DNA of 6,761 nucleotides. Source: WLMZ01 sp043747765 (GTDB lineage: Bacteria; Actinomycetota; Acidimicrobiia; Acidimicrobiales; Ilumatobacteraceae). Below, piece after piece: positions 1-5,354 of this stretch. Location: positions 1 through 6,761 of the forward strand of contig JAYTOM010000203.1 in assembly GCA_043747765.1 (NCBI GenBank), read 5' to 3'. Below the pieces are notes generated by a model, which had not been told where the DNA came from, did no database searches, and was given only the letters and a program-made list of their open reading frames with translations. Numbering within the stretch: the first letter of the stretch is position 1; every line of letters starts with the position of its first letter. The translations under genes and the position numbers were made by a program.

Positions 1-128
1 CCGACGGCTCCGAATTCGAATGCGCCCATGTCGTTTTTGACCGCCCTGAACCCCTGGCGGTACCAGTCCTAGATACCGGCGGCGTTGGACGAGCCGATCA
101 GCAAGCTGGCGAGCGGTCGTGTGGTCAT
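1..128 (-). pseudogene. VOC/glyoxalase-like protein, 5' end only, in-frame TAG
   Basis: Reading from the ATG at 128-126 toward the left edge gives MTTRPLASLLIGSSNAAGI, a TAG at 71-69, then DWYRQGFRAVKNDMGAFEFG in the same frame. A short beta strand followed by an xxDWYRxxF helix and then an acidic turn leading into a hydrophobic strand is the usual start of a vicinal-oxygen-chelate domain, as in many small actinobacterial VOC proteins. The homologous position of the TAG is normally a polar residue such as K, R or Q, one base from TAG. The remainder lies outside the window. The ATG overlaps the distal TGA of the transposase remnant (ATGA), and I see no Shine-Dalgarno sequence. The family call rests on about 40 residues; the substrate cannot be inferred. 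It is probably a nonsense-mutated chromosomal gene. Confidence 0.5.
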
Positions 129-640
129 GGTGCGCTGCGTTGTTGTTGGGAAGTGGTGGTGTAGATGTGCTCGCCGGGGACGTCGTCCTCGAATGTGTTG
201 AGGCATGCGGCGGGGGTTGACTATCCGAGCGCACCGTGGGCGCGGTACTGATCGTAGAAGTGGATGAACCCGGTGTACGCGTTGGTTCGTTGCTTATCTG
301 AGGTCCAGGGGCGGATGTAGGCCCTTTCCTCGAGCAGGACCCGGTGGAACCGCTCGACCTTGCCATTGGTCTGCGGGCGTCGTGGTCGGGTCTTCTTCAC
401 GGTCGTGCCGGTCGCCGTGCACGCTTGCAGCCAGAGCATCGACCGGTAGTACGAGCCGCTGTCGGTGATCACCCGCTCGCACTTGATCCCTTGTGACGCG
501 AACCAGGCTTCGGCGCCAGTCCAAAACTCGCTGGCGGTGACTGCTTGCTCGTCGGCGAGGATCTCGCTGTACGCGAGGCGGGTGCGGTCACCGATCGCTG
601 TGTGGATGAACCGGTAACCGCGGTCGGTGGCTGGTCTCAC
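125..640 (-). pseudogene. IS481-family transposase remnant (C-terminal DDE domain), internal TAG
   Basis: The frame from the GTG at 640 reads GYRFIHTAIGDRTRLAYSE, then ERVITDSGSYYRS, then RPRRPQTNGKVERFHRVLLE and HFYDQYRAHGALG. These are the hallmarks of the IS481-group integrase catalytic core: the second Asp is in the VITDSGS block and the Glu is in NGKVERFHR. The N-terminal helix-turn-helix half and the segment with the first catalytic Asp are missing, so about half of a typical 330-aa enzyme remains. After HGALG a TAG at 223-221 stops the frame. The same frame then continues STPAACLNTFEDDVPGEHI to a TGA at 127-125, which resembles a normal IS481 C-terminus with the TAG where Trp would fit. 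No working transposase can be made, so this is a transposition relic. Confidence 0.85.
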
Positions 641-661
641 CGTCTGGGACTGCCGGTCACA
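125..661 (-). mobile_element. Truncated IS481-like insertion sequence, ends unresolved
   Basis: This is the extent of the element as far as it can be bounded. The transposase remnant occupies most of it. At the upstream side, the minus strand from 661 begins TGTGACCGGCAGTCCCAGAC, and IS481-family ends commonly begin TGT, so this could be the left terminus joined by an internal deletion to the middle of the transposase. I found no convincing matching inverted repeat near 125-180, and no target duplication. The right end must lie close to 125-170, because a VOC gene starts at 128. The boundaries are inference. Confidence 0.45.
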
Positions 662-761
662 GCCGGGCCGATTCGAGAAACTCCTCGCTAAGCGCAGCTT
701 CGCGACCCTAAATCCAGGGAAAGCAATAAGAGAATCATTAGAAGTCTGGCCCGTGAACGAC
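641..761. other. Unassigned, relatively AT-rich spacer between IS remnant and tRNA terminator
   Basis: No gene is recognised here. The stretch around 700-745 (ccctaaatccagggaaagca and onward to cattagaag) is clearly lower in GC than the rest of the window. It is compatible with an intergenic segment downstream of the original tRNA gene. One plus-strand frame is open from about 673 to 786, but its product resembles nothing I know. The block 734-745 (atcattagaagt) matches 9 of 12 bases of the tandem repeat at 960-983, in the same orientation. Confidence 0.3.
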
Positions 762-798
762 GAAGCCCTGGCCCGCCATAGTGGCTGACCAGGGCTTC
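762..798 (-). terminator. Hairpin terminator after the tRNA 3' fragment
   Basis: A perfect 10-bp stem is formed by gaagccctgg (762-771) and ccagggcttc (789-798), with a 17-nt loop that can form a further small GCCA/TGGC stem. It begins 2 nt after the encoded CCA of the tRNA fragment on the same strand. No long T-tract follows, which is common for actinobacterial terminators. Its retention beside the tRNA fragment suggests the chromosomal side of the junction lies to the left. Confidence 0.7.
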
Positions 799-800
799 TT

Positions 801-846
801 TGGTGGCGGGGGCAGGATTTGAACCTGCGACCTTCGGGTTATGAGC
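801..846 (-). tRNA. tRNA 3' fragment (CAU anticodon, fMet/Met-like), probable att site
   Basis: On the minus strand, 846 to 801 reads from the anticodon loop (CTCATAA with its leading C replaced at the break, anticodon CAU) through the 3' anticodon strand CCC, a variable loop, a complete T arm (GCAGG TTCAAAT CCTGC), the 3' acceptor strand CCCCGCC, discriminator A and an encoded CCA. The sequence CATAACCCGAAGGTCG plus the TTCAAAT T-loop resembles bacterial initiator tRNA. C rather than A at position 72 argues against a standard initiator. The 5' half (acceptor strand, D arm, 5' anticodon strand) is absent upstream of 846. A 3'-only tRNA ending in CCA is the typical displaced segment left by a tyrosine integrase that inserts at tRNA 3' ends. 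It is not functional as a tRNA here. Confidence 0.85.
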
Positions 847-1240
847 GATTCCCGAGCCGTCCAGCTCGTGTCGCCGAGTCTCGCCGAGTACCCCTGAGCA
901 GGGGGTTCGTCTGATGTCCTGTCCAGATGGTGCAGCAGGTTGGGCGGAGTGTCAACTGGTTCGTTAGACGATTCGTTAGACGTAGGCCACCGAGCGACCT
1001 CAGGCGGAGTCAATGGAACTCGGTGAACGCTGACGACGACAGCGCGCTCGACAAATGAATCACGACGATGAGCGCTTCAACCAGGCGTCCTCGCTGCCAG
1101 GACGCGATACGCCAGCAGCAGTGCCAAACCACGTCACGTGTCGGCCCGGTCGCCGCTGCGATCGTCGTCGACCACGCGCAACGGAGGTGGTCGTTGACGA
1201 GGAGCGGGTCAGCGTCGATTTCGACACCAGCCGGTCGATG
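847..1240. other. Unassigned region inside the putative island boundary
   Basis: I see no supportable gene in these ~390 bases. Short open frames exist on both strands (for example plus 1055-1264), but none shows a ribosome binding site or a recognisable fold. No integrase or excisionase is visible, although such genes often flank a tRNA att site. The region contains the tandem repeat at 960-983. Confidence 0.4.
960..983 (+). repeat. 12-bp tandem direct repeat near the att site
   Basis: Two adjacent copies, ttcgttagacga (960-971) and ttcgttagacgt (972-983), differ only at the last base. They lie 114 bp from the tRNA fragment, inside the presumed island. A degenerate third copy (9/12) lies at 734-745 on the other side. 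Direct repeats at such distances are typical of integrase arm-type or excisionase binding sites, but that role is inference. Confidence 0.55.
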
Positions 1241-2273
1241 TCAGGCGGGCAACCTCGTGCGTGATCGCGTCAGGAGTCGCAGCGTCTTGTGCTCGGCGAC
1301 CGTCAGACCACTGGGCGACTTGCCAGTCGGGCGAGCCCACTGCCGGAGCAGTGTGGCGTCGAGATGGCTGTCGACGACGGCGGGATGGACGTAGCTGTTC
1401 GGGCAGACCGCCCGCGTGTTACCGAGGTGATCTGCCACCGAGTCGACGACCTCGTTGAGAACCTTGATCGTCGCTGTCTCGACGTGCTCACTCGCCGCCG
1501 CCAGCCGCTCGGCTGCGAGGACTGTCGCGTTCCACGTCCGAAACGTCTTCGCCGTCACACCGGGTGCAGCATGCTCAGCCAGATATGTGTTGACGTCGCT
1601 CGACGTGACCCGCCGCACGCTGCCGTCCGCCGACCGATACTTGAACAGGTGCTGGCCTGGTAGGTGCTGACAACGCCGGACGATGTTGGCCAGCCGGGCG
1701 TTGTGAACGCCGACATCAAACCGCTGCGCCGATTTTCCGCGGAACGCGATGCGAATCGTCGATCCGCGCACGGCGACGTGTCGGTTGTGCAGCGTCGTGA
1801 CACCGAAGGACTTGTTGGCCCGGGCGTATTGATCGTTGCCGATGCGCAGACTTGTCACGTCGATCAGGCAGACGGACGGTGGCGACGACGAGATCGTGGT
1901 CGAGCGTCGGGCGGGCGAGGTCGTGAGCGACCCGCCGGCGCGAGCGACCGAGGCGATGACCGAACTGGACAAGGTCGGCGAACTTGTGATCGGCGCGACT
2001 GGCCGTGAACGCTGGATGATACCGATACTGCTTTCGGCCCCTCGCGTCGCGGCCCGTCGCCTGCAGATGGCTCTCGGCATCGGCAGCGATCCACACCCGC
2101 GTCCACGCCGGCGGTACGGCCAGCCCTCGGATCCGCGCGACGTCGATCGCGTTGGCCGCCCGACCAGATTCGTCGACGTACACGAACCGTTTCGTGCCGC
2201 TGCGCCTGATGCCCGGCTCGACATCCGATCCGAAGCGGATCACAACACCATCAGGAGAGCCATCGTGGGGCAC
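1241..2273 (-). pseudogene. DNA topoisomerase IB (bacterial, poxvirus-type), frameshifted
   Basis: The product would relax supercoils by nicking one strand through a 3'-phosphotyrosine. The first frame (GTG at 2273) gives the N-terminal clamp domain: GIRRSGTKRFVYVDESGR, LAVPPAWTRVWI and the family signature ATGRDARGRKQYRYHP. Near 1865-1871 (plus strand caggcag) the reading jumps frame: gtc cgt ctgcctg atc gac has four bases more than the expected VRLID, so a CTGC/CCTG duplication is the simplest cause. The second frame continues with the catalytic domain to a TGA at 1243-1241. Joined, it is about 342 aa, normal for the family, with all active-site residues: R142 (LRIGN), K179 (FRGKS), R244 (TFRTW), N284 (HLGNT) and nucleophile Y293 (SYVHP). 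The N-terminal fragment alone has no catalytic residue. The start is uncertain: no good ribosome binding site precedes 2273, and the frame stays open upstream. Confidence 0.88.
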
Positions 2274-2302
2274 CGGCGGCGTGTACCTATCACCGGCCAG
2301 TC

Positions 2303-2497
2303 TCAGACCCCTCCGGTGACGGAACCCCCGACGTGAGGAGCCAGCGACTTGTAACGAGATGCCGCTCGATCGCCAACCAGCTTCATGAAGGTCCCGTTAG
2401 CCGGCTTCTGGTAGGTCCACACCCTCGGAACATCTTTCGGTCGTCTTTCCCGTTGTGCCCTCACTGAGGGCTCAAGTCCATCGGCGAGCGGAGCCAC
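2303..2497 (-). CDS. Possible small hypothetical protein or gene remnant
   Basis: A 64-codon frame starts with GTG at 2497 and ends with TGA at 2305-2303. The distal part (VWTYQKPANGTFMKLVGDRA, then YKSLAPHVGG) uses GC-rich third positions and looks protein-like, while the proximal part is charged and less convincing. I do not recognise it. It lies between the hemerythrin stop and the topoisomerase start on the same strand and lacks a clear ribosome binding site. It could be the tail of a degraded gene or chance. Confidence 0.2.
   Translation of the reverse strand: MAPLADGLEPSVRAQRERRPKDVPRVWTYQKPANGTFMKLVGDRAASRYKSLAPHVGGSVTGGV
2457..2471. promoter_or_regulatory. 15-bp dyad GCCCTCA-C-TGAGGGC
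   Basis: A perfect 7-bp inverted repeat with a 1-nt centre lies between the broken hemerythrin gene (stop at 2526) and the topoisomerase gene (start near 2273). As RNA it could form a 6-bp stem with a 3-nt loop, but no T-run follows on either strand, so a protein-binding operator is at least as likely as a terminator. Confidence 0.35.
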
Positions 2498-2525
2498 CAG
2501 CTGGATCGGCGCTCATCGCGAGCGA

Positions 2526-2977
2526 TCATCCCGCGTACGGCCCACCGCGCTTCGCGTACTCGGCGCGGTACTCGATCGCCAGTTGTCGCTGGCGAGGCTT
2601 GCTGAGGAGCTTGCCAGCGAGCTGGAACGTTCCGTGCTCCTCTTCGTCCAGGTGGTCGCGCACTCTGCCGGAGAGTTGCTTTGGCGAGTTCTCCAAACCG
2701 ATCGGTCGACGGATCGGCGCCACGGAGCTCGTCGACCAACTTCATCGCCTTGTGGTGGTCGGCCAACGCGTGCCGGGTGACGGCGAGTCCGGCGTCGTCC
2801 ATCAATAGATGGGACGTAGAAGTGGCGTTCCTCAGCCGTTGCGTGCGCGTCGAGTTCGTTGGCGAGCGAAAGGAACGCTTCGCGACGGTGGTCGGGCGAA
2901 ACCTGGGCGTGTGTCATGCGACGCGCGAGCGTCCGTTGCACGGCGTGGCTGGCTCGCAGGTCATCAAAGATCGTCAT
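2526..2977 (-). pseudogene. Hemerythrin HHE cation-binding protein, two +1 frameshifts
   Basis: Cytosolic four-helix diiron proteins of this family bind O2 or sense redox and iron. The ATG at 2977-2975 gives MTIFDDLRASHAVQRTLARR and LANELDAHATAEERHFYVP. One extra base near 2803-2810 moves the frame into MDDAGLAVTRHALADHHKAM and DRFGELAK. An extra base in the T3 run at 2680-2682 (AAA for AA in the coding strand) moves it into QLSGRVRDHLDEEEHGTFQL, ending at TGA 2528-2526. Joined, it is about 149 aa, normal for the family. It has candidate ligands H11, both HxxxE motifs (H45-E49 and H108-E112), and H74/H75 from the third helix. Two single-base indels with nothing else lost imply very recent decay or sequence errors. 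There is no strong ribosome binding site, only GCGAG close to the ATG. Confidence 0.85.
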
Positions 2978-3084
2978 GATCTCGCAGTGTATGTCGCGTC
3001 GATCCTGGCTGATCCGGCGTCGACGACTTGTGCTGGCTCAGCGTGTTGCGTCTGCACCACGATGACTGCGCCCATCCCCGTGTG

Positions 3085-3104
3085 ATCCTCAGGCACACGA
3101 GGAT
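3085..3104. promoter_or_regulatory. Dyad ATCCTC-N8-GAGGAT upstream of the hemerythrin gene
   Basis: A perfect 6-bp inverted repeat with an 8-nt spacer lies about 110-130 nt before the hemerythrin start. It overlaps the spacer and -35-like part of the weak promoter match at 3098-3073. The position suits an operator. It is short, and chance is possible in GC-rich DNA. Confidence 0.25.
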
Positions 3105-3199
3105 GAGCTCGCCGTGCGGTGCGCTGACCCTCTCACGGGCTGCGCCACGACCGGCGCCCGAGTGTCGAAGGACCGTTGTCTCGCAGTGGAGGTCGTGGG

Positions 3200-3216
3200 G
3201 TGCCTCAAACAGGCAC
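3200..3216. other. Small hairpin GTGCCT-CAAAC-AGGCAC
   Basis: A perfect 6-bp inverted repeat with a 5-nt loop lies about 180 nt past the DUF1206 stop. It could end the upstream transcript or act as an operator. There is no T-tract, so neither role is established. Confidence 0.25.
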
Positions 3217-3396
3217 TGGGGCATGAAGTGGGAACGACCCCTGAAAGGGAAGCGCAATTGAGCACCAAGGTTTGATGCAGCGTTCGAGTACCGAATAGGG
3301 CGAGCGCGATGTCTGTCGAGGAGCAGGCATGTGACCATCGCCAAGATGTCGAGCGGTAGAAGGCTTGCCCTGCGACCGCGGCTGCTCTGTGGCTTG

Positions 3397-4257
3397 TCAG
3401 GGTGCTTGGAGCTTGCGGTGTGTGAACGTTGTCAGGCAGAACACCCCGTAGGCGGCGAAACCGATGCCCACGGCGACGACGACGATCAGGCCCCACGATT
3501 GCGTGGCGAGGCGGCGTAGGGCTCCATCGAGACCGGTTGCTTGGTTCGGGTCGTAGGTCACGGCGGCGCGGAGGAGGAAGAAGCCGACGAGACCGATGCC
3601 GATGCCGCGGCCGACCTCGCCAATGGCGCCGATCCGCCGTGTCCAGAGGATGCGTTGCGCTGAGAGCCCGGAGAGGTCGAGTTCGTCATTGACGTCTTGT
3701 TTGATGCCTTTGCTGATCCTGTACAGGCCCACGGCGATGACGATCGCGCCGACGGCGCCGATCAGCAAGCGGCCGCCACCGTGTTGCATGATTCCACCCG
3801 ACGCCGAGGTCACTGTCGTGTTGCCGTTGGCGGTGGACGCCTTGCTGCGGGCGAGTGAGATCGCGGTCACGGCGAAGGTCGTGTAGATGACGGCACTGAC
3901 GAGGTATCCGATTCGTGTCGCCGACGCCTTGGCGTCGTGGCCTCCTGGCAGGAGCGCGGAGACGACACGCCATGCCGCGTAGAGCAGCATTCCAAGGGCC
4001 AACACCCAGAGCAGGAGTGGGCCACCGGTGCTGTGGGCGATGGTGTCGAGCGCGCCCGTCGGGCTTGCCTCCTGATTCGGCGTCAACGCGGTCTTAGACC
4101 ATCCCGATGCTTTCGCGGCGATCAACAACGCCAACACGCCGGCGATGAGGTAGACGGCACCCTTGGCGAACCAGCCGGCACGGCCGATCCTGACGATGCC
4201 AGGATGATCGGCGGCCAAATGGCCGACCGGGTTGCGCACCGCATGGACAGTTGACAT
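3397..4257 (-). CDS. DUF1206 family membrane protein
   Basis: An intact 286-aa gene from the ATG at 4257, with a strong Shine-Dalgarno GAGGGAG (4269-4263) 5 nt upstream, to a TGA at 3399-3397. It has six hydrophobic segments in three pairs (about residues 27-49, 80-103, 116-136, 162-180, 209-233, 255-277). The first segment of each pair is preceded by a basic, Gly-rich turn such as RIGRAGWFAKG or RIGYLVSA. This threefold two-helix repeat is the signature of DUF1206. The family has no established activity; it is common in actinobacteria and often sits with stress genes. Segment pairs are joined by polar loops rich in Ser, Thr and Asn (about 50-78 and 138-160). The gene lies 75 nt after the upstream PAP2 stop, with its own SigF/SigB-like promoter match in that gap, so it may be transcribed both alone and by read-through. 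Confidence 0.88.
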   Translation of the reverse strand: MSTVHAVRNPVGHLAADHPGIVRIGRAGWFAKGAVYLIAGVLALLIAAKASGWSKTALTPNQEASPTGALDTIAHSTGGPLLLWVLALGMLLYAAWRVVSALLPGGHDAKASATRIGYLVSAVIYTTFAVTAISLARSKASTANGNTTVTSASGGIMQHGGGRLLIGAVGAIVIAVGLYRISKGIKQDVNDELDLSGLSAQRILWTRRIGAIGEVGRGIGIGLVGFFLLRAAVTYDPNQATGLDGALRRLATQSWGLIVVVAVGIGFAAYGVFCLTTFTHRKLQAP

Positions 4258-4285
4258 CAGGTCTCCCTCATAGGATGCTTCTGCT

Positions 4286-4311
4286 TTTCCCGTTGCAACG
4301 GACCGGCAAAC
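4286..4311 (-). promoter_or_regulatory. SigF/SigB-like promoter before DUF1206 gene
   Basis: On the minus strand, GTTT (4311-4308), a 16-nt spacer and GGGAAA (4291-4286) match the actinobacterial stress-sigma consensus GTTT-N15-17-GGG(A/T)A(A/T). The -10 element ends 28 nt before the DUF1206 ATG, leaving room for a leader that carries the GAGGGAG ribosome binding site. The same spacing occurs at 6217-6242. The promoter is predicted from motif and position only. Confidence 0.5.
4290..4301. promoter_or_regulatory. Perfect 12-bp palindrome CCGTTGCAACGG over the promoter
   Basis: The palindrome spans the end of the promoter spacer and the first two bases of the GGGAAA element. A factor bound here would cover the -10 region, so it is a plausible repressor operator for the DUF1206 promoter. 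A perfect 12-bp palindrome is short enough to arise by chance. Confidence 0.3.
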
Positions 4312-4332
4312 ACGAGTGGGTGCGAAGAGCTG

Positions 4333-5256
4333 TCATTGGGTCGGCTGCGTCTGTTCTGCAAGGTGCCCTTGTCGGTCCGACGGTGGGCTGTTGTCGATGA
4401 CAGTGGCTGCGTCTTGTGCTGTTTCGACGGGTTGACCGAATCGCATGACCCGGCCGCCGAAGGCGATCGAGCACAGGGCGAAGCACGTCCAGCCGAGGAG
4501 GAGGCCGGCGATGACGTCGGTCAGCCAGTGCACGCCGAGCAGCACTCTGGATGCGGCGACCGCGATCGCGATCGCCGCCGCGGCCCCGGCCAGAATCGCT
4601 TGGACCTTGCGTGAACGGTGGCGGCCGAGCAGGAGCGCGAGCGACGCGTAGGTCGCTGCGGCAGCGGCCGAGTGCCCGGACGGAAACGATGAACCAGAGG
4701 CGCCGACCAAGCGGGCGATGTCCGGCCGGCCGCGATGCACGATGACTTTGACCAGGTTGCCGACCGCGACCGCACTGACGACCGCGGACGCAAGGAACAG
4801 AGGGAGTGCCTTCTTGTGGTGGTGGACATATTGCTGAGCACCGACCACGACCACGACGCCTGCGACAAACGGTGTGCTGCCGAGGGTGGTCACGACCTTC
4901 AACAGCGTGGTTGTGTCGCCTGTGGCGTGGCGGGCACCGAAGCGCGCCGCGGAGTCGTCGAGGCGGGCGAACCCGCTGTGTTGACTGATCATCTCGAGAA
5001 GAACGCCGATGACGACGATTGCGACGGCGACCGCGGCGACCGCGATCGTCAACAGCAACCCCGTTTCTTTGGTGGCGTCTCGGCGCTGCAGCAGGAACCG
5101 CTTCAGCGCGGGATGTTTCAGGGCTGCGGTTGCGCCGGCGGCGGAAGGGTTCGCCCGGACGTCGGCGAGATCGGTGGTGCGGCCGTGACGTGCAGCGGCA
5201 CCGAACACGACTCCGCTGATGACGACCGCGACCAGCAGTGTGGCGAGAATCGGCAT
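4333..5256 (-). CDS. PAP2 superfamily membrane phosphatase, canonical motifs
   Basis: An intact 307-aa gene from the ATG at 5256 to a TGA at 4335-4333. An in-frame TAG only 4-6 nt before the ATG excludes a longer start. The three type-2 phosphatidic acid phosphatase motifs are complete: KX6RP at 170-178 (KVIVHRGRP), PSGH at 192-195 and SRX5HX3D at 236-247 (SRVLLGVHWLTD), with H195 and H243 as the expected catalytic pair. Hydrophobic segments lie at about 3-20, 66-88, 126-140, 151-170, 198-210, 219-237 and 246-262. An early helix and a 45-residue polar stretch precede the core, and a polar tail of about 35 residues follows it. Members hydrolyse lipid phosphates such as phosphatidate or undecaprenyl diphosphate at the membrane; the exact substrate cannot be told. 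The gene begins 98 nt after the upstream PAP2 stop. Confidence 0.92.
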   Translation of the reverse strand: MPILATLLVAVVISGVVFGAAARHGRTTDLADVRANPSAAGATAALKHPALKRFLLQRRDATKETGLLLTIAVAAVAVAIVVIGVLLEMISQHSGFARLDDSAARFGARHATGDTTTLLKVVTTLGSTPFVAGVVVVVGAQQYVHHHKKALPLFLASAVVSAVAVGNLVKVIVHRGRPDIARLVGASGSSFPSGHSAAAAATYASLALLLGRHRSRKVQAILAGAAAAIAIAVAASRVLLGVHWLTDVIAGLLLGWTCFALCSIAFGGRVMRFGQPVETAQDAATVIDNSPPSDRQGHLAEQTQPTQ

Positions 5257-5354
5257 TCCCTAGATGTACCACCCTGCCCGCCCCTTGAAACCGGCCCGAT
5301 GCAATCGCGGCATCGACTCGTGATGTGTCTGAGTGGTGGACTTCGACGCGGAGG

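Larger units (their letters stand above)
2978..3396. other. Gene-free spacer between DUF1206 gene and hemerythrin pseudogene
   Basis: About 420 bases without a supportable gene. A 126-codon minus frame (2964-3344) overlaps the hemerythrin start and has a composition unlike any known protein. The spacer holds two small dyads (3085-3104 and 3200-3216) and a weak promoter-like match GTGT-N16-GGGATG on the minus strand (3098 to 3073), about 95 nt before the hemerythrin ATG. It probably contains the hemerythrin promoter and the end of the upstream transcript. Confidence 0.4.

Noticed and set aside
54..74. Possible right inverted repeat of the IS (cagtcctagat resembling cagtcccagac)
   Set aside because: It lies within the VOC coding sequence (DWYRQG codons), so the similarity is probably chance.
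960..983. CRISPR-like repeat
   Set aside because: Only two adjacent 12-bp copies with no spacer; there are no cas genes.
738..1013. Minus-strand open frame of 91 codons ending in ITRRSQVQILPPPP
   Set aside because: That peptide is the well-known false translation of a tRNA T arm and acceptor end; the frame runs through the tRNA fragment and terminator.
1055..1264. Plus-strand 69-codon frame
   Set aside because: No ribosome binding site, no recognisable motif, and it overlaps the end of the topoisomerase gene on the other strand.
2964..3344. Minus-strand 126-codon frame in the spacer
   Set aside because: It overlaps the hemerythrin start, and its composition is not protein-like (many Arg, Ser, His, Cys).
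5269..5291. GTTT-N13-GGGTGG before the canonical PAP2 gene as a third stress promoter
   Set aside because: Spacing is too short and the -10 element lacks the required A/T bases.
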